From positions 1 to 27,080 of the IMG/VR virus record IMGVR_UViG_3300044673_000582: a DNA stretch of 27,080 bases. One strand, 5' to 3'. Shown here piece after piece: positions 24,438 to 27,080 of the stretch; the first letter of the stretch is position 1, and every line of letters begins with the position of its first letter. Source of the stretch: a virus. The notes under the pieces were generated by a model, which was given only the letters and a program-made list of their open reading frames with translations, made no database searches and had not been told where the DNA came from. A program made the translations under genes and the position numbers.

Positions 24438-24463
24438 CTTAACGTTTCAAGAGGCTCTTAATT
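24434..24463 (+). promoter_or_regulatory. Candidate promoter for the cargo gene
   Basis: TTGACT (24434-24439) and TTAATT (24458-24463) are 18 bases apart, and AAGGGGAT lies in front of the ATG at 24485. The -10 match is modest. The position at the start of an isolated, AT-richer gene with its own terminator supports it. Confidence 0.35.
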
Positions 24464-24484
24464 ATTGCTCGGAAGGGGATAGTT

Positions 24485-25234
24485 ATGACTAAAAATCAAC
24501 AAAACCGAGAAATGGCACTCCGGCTACTCGATGAATGCCCTGAGGGGATTCATTATATGGAACTTATCAATAAAATTGCTGCGGCCCTGCCAGATATGAA
24601 GGTAAATACAATTCATGGGAGCGTCTGGGATTTGGAGAGAGTATTTCCAGATAAAGTATTTAAGCCAGCAAAAGGACTCTTTCGCCTCCTGAAGTTCCAA
24701 GAAAATGTACAACCTGTTGATCCAACACCGACTTTAACTCAAGTTACTCCGACCTTGCCATCGATTAAGGAAGAAGATTTTTACCAACCGTTTGCTGATT
24801 GGCTTGTAAATGCAGTAGAAGAGTGTTCCAAGGCTATTGCACTCGGTAGAAACTTCTTCAGAGATAAATGGCAAACCCCGGATGTAATAGGTAAAATGGA
24901 ACCATCACGTAGCGATATTGTAAAATTCGAAACAGAAATTATCTCGGCAGAGATAAAAATAGATGGAAATGCCCTAATAGTCGCTTTCGGTCAAGCTTGC
25001 TCTTATAAGCTCTTCAGTCATAAAAGTTGGCTTGTTGTTCCTAAGAATTCAGGAGATGAGGATATCGCAAAGCTTGACTCGTTATGCAGGATTTTTGGCA
25101 TCGGGCTTGTTCTTTTTGATTCTCTCAATCCATCTCAACCGGATTTTAAAATTCAAGCACGCCCGCAGCGAAGTAACCCAGATATGTTCTATGTGAACAA
25201 GTACATGAAATTGGTTGAATCTAAGCTATTTTGA
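24485..25234 (+). CDS. Cargo protein: helix-turn-helix plus PD-(D/E)XK nuclease-like domain
   Basis: 249 aa. Residues about 8-70 look like a winged-helix/HARE-type HTH domain (IHYMELINKIAAALPDMKVN ... KGLFRLL). A Pro/Thr-rich linker (74-95) leads to an alpha/beta domain with TPDVIG (D133), a following strand pair, and AEIKID (E156, K158), then FGQACSYKLF with Q170 and a WLVVP strand: the order expected for a PD-(D/E)XK restriction-endonuclease fold with an E-x-K active site. The gene is AT-richer than the structural genes, stands apart with a candidate promoter and a terminator, and lies beside the integrase, all typical of a phage cargo (moron) gene. Possible roles are DNA cleavage in defence against other phages or host DNA control; these are inferences. 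Confidence 0.72.
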   Translation: MTKNQQNREMALRLLDECPEGIHYMELINKIAAALPDMKVNTIHGSVWDLERVFPDKVFKPAKGLFRLLKFQENVQPVDPTPTLTQVTPTLPSIKEEDFYQPFADWLVNAVEECSKAIALGRNFFRDKWQTPDVIGKMEPSRSDIVKFETEIISAEIKIDGNALIVAFGQACSYKLFSHKSWLVVPKNSGDEDIAKLDSLCRIFGIGLVLFDSLNPSQPDFKIQARPQRSNPDMFYVNKYMKLVESKLF

Positions 25235-25265
25235 AAAGAAAAACATAAGCCAACCTCCTAAATAG

Positions 25266-25294
25266 TATGCCTTCCCAAACATGGCATATTTTTT
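25266..25294 (+). terminator. Rho-independent terminator after the cargo gene
   Basis: TATGCC (25266-25271) pairs with GGCATA (25283-25288) around an 11-base loop and is followed by six T (25289-25294). It ends rightward transcription before the leftward genes. No other clear terminator was found inside the structural block. Confidence 0.75.
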
Positions 25295-25326
25295 AGTGAA
25301 TGCGTCTTATATTGAGGCTTTGTATC

Positions 25327-25575
25327 TTAATCTCCACTCGACCTTAGCACCGTAACCATTCTCCTTTCTTCCGTTTTCGCGATCTTCCCATCATGAAAGC
25401 AGATTCTAATTTCAACAGCCCCAAAATCGGGAGCCCACGACAATAGATTATCAATCTGCTTATGAATATTCTCCACAACGGCGGTATCATGAGGCTTTTT
25501 CATCTTTATCACTTCCTTTGCCAAAGCCCGGAACAGGCCTTCTAGCACTTCCACCTGGGCGTAAGTGAATCCCAA
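25327..25575 (-). CDS. Small hypothetical leftward protein
   Basis: 82 aa from a TTG start at 25575; there is no ATG or GTG nearby and no clear ribosome site, and the frame stays open upstream past the end of the integrase gene, so the true start is uncertain. The sequence is helical at the N-terminus (YAQVEVLEGLFRALAKEVIK) and beta-prone later (VEIRICFHDGKIAK), and looks like a genuine small folded protein. No family recognised. It lies 119 bases downstream of the integrase on the same strand and could share its transcript. Confidence 0.45.
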   Translation of the reverse strand: MGFTYAQVEVLEGLFRALAKEVIKMKKPHDTAVVENIHKQIDNLLSWAPDFGAVEIRICFHDGKIAKTEERRMVTVLRSSGD

Positions 25576-25694
25576 AGCCCGGCAGGAATGACCGCTAGCG
25601 ATCAGTGGAAGGACAAAGGGGATACTACAGAATTGAAAGGACGATGGAAAGATACTTTTGAAAATATCTTCGCCATCGTCCCAGATTGGGGAAG

Positions 25695-27080
25695 TTATGC
25701 GGTTTTTCGCTCGAATGGGATGATATTCCCGAAAATGTCATCGGCAGCATTGAGCAGGGTATCGATATCTTCTTCGCGCTCATGCTCGGTATAGTGTTCA
25801 AGCATGGCATCGGTAGAATGCCCCGTTGCGCGCTTAACGAAGTTAGGGTCGAGCTTGCTTCTCATCTTCGTGGCGAAGTAATGCCGCCATGAGTGGAATA
25901 CTATGTTCCGTTTCGCTCGCTCCTCTTCGCTGATTCCTATCTTCGTGAGCGCATCTTTCAGTCCATCCAGCAAGAAGTGAGTATCCATCGGCTTGTCAGG
26001 TTCCAAGCCATAGAAAATGAAGCCATCCTTCCCGTGGGGATTCGAGTTGCCAAGTCTGATTAGCTCCTCACGGACAGATTTCAAAAGCGGGACCACCCTC
26101 ACCTTTCCTGTCTTTGTGCATTTCAACCCATCGGACCATGACCAGGAATGATTGATGTACAGTCGGTCCTTTCCGATGTCGCACAGCTTCAAGGCAAGGA
26201 CTTCCCCTGCCCTTAGTCCGGTACTCATGCTCAAGAGGGAGGCTATCCTTGATCGTTCCTCTTTCCATTCAACCGTGAAGAGGCTCAAGGCCTCCTTGTC
26301 GGTAAGGATGCCCCTCGTTCGCGGTGTACCCGAGAACTTCATGAGCCCCTTCCCTGGGTCTTGCGGAATCTCATTGTGATATGCAGCCCATTTCAAGGGC
26401 AGGGTTCCAGCAACCATGATCTTGTTGATACTGCCCGCCGATAGGACTTTCTCTTTCTCAGGCTTCTTCGAGAAGAAAGATTCCTGCTCAGGCTTAGCTG
26501 TAGTTTTCATTGCGGGCTTCTTCTTTGAAACGATCTTGTATTCTGCCAACCAGAGCGAGAAGTCACGGAGATCGGAGCGGGTGACTTCCCCGATCCTCTT
26601 TTCGTCACCGAAATACTTCTTCCAGTACTTTACTGTCCTTGAGGAGTCTACAGCCCTCATCCGGCCAATCTTCTGCCCGTGGAGAAGCTTTTCCTTGATG
26701 TAGGGTGAGGTGTCGTAATCCCAGAACGACGTGAGATAGGAGATCAGCCCTACCGAACTGGTAGCCGAGGTGACGATTGCGCTCTCAAGAAGATTCCTGT
26801 CTTTTAGGATCGTTGTTATCTTTTGGACATCTTCGGTACTTAATGAGAGGGTATGAAGACTTGCCAATACGGATTTTAATGTTAACGCATCCTCTACAGA
26901 TCGTTTGCCTTCCAACTTTTTATCAGGCAAGCCGTTCTTGAGCCAGTCGGAAACTACACCAGCGGCTTCATCACGATTCGCCTTTCCAGTTGATTTTGCC
27001 GTGAGATAGGTGCCTGTTTGGGGGTTAAATAATTGTGCGTAATAGACATCATTCCGTAAAAATAACTTAAACCGACGCAT
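25695..27080 (-). CDS. int: Tyrosine recombinase integrase
   Basis: 461 aa, ATG at the very end of the window, so its upstream control is unseen. It catalyses site-specific integration and excision between attP and attB. The C-terminal catalytic domain holds the full set: R290 (STGLRAGEVLAL), a lysine in CTKTGK (K323 or K326), HSWRHYF with H396 and R399, GHS with H421, and the nucleophile Y430 (LEHYTEH). The N-terminal about 60 residues are an arm-binding-like domain, and about 112-235 form the core-binding domain, interrupted by a Lys/Pro-rich insert (about 184-213). All catalytic residues are present, so the protein should be active. Confidence 0.95.
   Translation of the reverse strand: MRRFKLFLRNDVYYAQLFNPQTGTYLTAKSTGKANRDEAAGVVSDWLKNGLPDKKLEGKRSVEDALTLKSVLASLHTLSLSTEDVQKITTILKDRNLLESAIVTSATSSVGLISYLTSFWDYDTSPYIKEKLLHGQKIGRMRAVDSSRTVKYWKKYFGDEKRIGEVTRSDLRDFSLWLAEYKIVSKKKPAMKTTAKPEQESFFSKKPEKEKVLSAGSINKIMVAGTLPLKWAAYHNEIPQDPGKGLMKFSGTPRTRGILTDKEALSLFTVEWKEERSRIASLLSMSTGLRAGEVLALKLCDIGKDRLYINHSWSWSDGLKCTKTGKVRVVPLLKSVREELIRLGNSNPHGKDGFIFYGLEPDKPMDTHFLLDGLKDALTKIGISEEERAKRNIVFHSWRHYFATKMRSKLDPNFVKRATGHSTDAMLEHYTEHEREEDIDTLLNAADDIFGNIIPFERKTA

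Noticed and set aside
25222-25252. Minus-strand AGGAGG followed by ATG and five codons before a stop
   Set aside because: Too short to support as a gene, and it overlaps the end of the cargo gene; nothing else suggests a leader peptide.
25235-25694. A tRNA 3'-end fragment as an attachment site core
   Set aside because: No T-arm plus acceptor-like sequence could be recognised on either strand.
25588-25794. A 68-aa plus-strand frame starting MTASDQWKDKGD
   Set aside because: It runs opposite the integrase 3' end, has no ribosome site, and its second half is the antisense of conserved integrase codons.
1-27080. CRISPR arrays, insertion sequences, rRNA or tRNA genes
   Set aside because: No direct-repeat/spacer arrays, transposase genes or RNA-gene sequence patterns were seen.

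Overview
The window is about 27 kb of a temperate, short-tailed (podovirus-type) bacteriophage genome or prophage. It is a dense rightward block of packaging, capsid, ejection, tail-fibre and lysis genes, closed on the right by a leftward tyrosine-recombinase integrase. Many genes are joined by GTGA, ATGA or TAATG stop/start overlaps, Shine-Dalgarno sites are strong, and GTG/TTG starts are frequent. A spanin with a lipobox implies a diderm (Gram-negative-type) host. Nothing in the sequence fixes the host more closely.

Layout. 1-711: an AT-rich membrane-protein gene unlike the rest in base composition. 712-1087: no gene found, but a run of three stable hairpins (898-1079) directly in front of the large terminase gene. 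1088-7138: terminase large subunit, a 60-aa protein, a zinc-ribbon protein, portal, a 120-aa protein, scaffold and major capsid protein. 7144-9951: a small virion-region protein, a head-tail adaptor candidate and a tail/hub protein candidate. 9951-17282: four probable internal virion (DNA ejection) proteins, one carrying four 77-residue repeats and the last 1277 aa long. 17279-22992: tail-fibre/appendage proteins with Ig-like and collagen-like parts. 23001-24437: lysis module (coiled-coil membrane protein, M15-type endolysin, holin candidate, and two spanin genes overlapping in different frames). 24485-25234: an AT-richer cargo gene (helix-turn-helix plus a PD-(D/E)XK nuclease-like domain) with its own candidate promoter and a terminator. 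25327-25575 and 25695-27080: leftward small gene and integrase.

The order portal, scaffold, capsid, adaptor, tail protein, ejection proteins (last about 1.3 kaa), fibres, lysis follows the T7 virion plan. Here the terminase gene leads the block instead of ending it, no phage RNA polymerase is visible in the window, and an integrase is present. No small terminase subunit was recognised; the position before terL holds the structured RNA instead.

The most interesting items are the structured RNA with two mutually exclusive pairings upstream of terL, the three-frame overlap in the spanin region, a family of short palindromes within the head-tail genes (7401-8942), the 77-aa repeats in an ejection protein, and the nuclease-like cargo gene. 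All functional calls rest on reading motifs by eye; no database search was possible.
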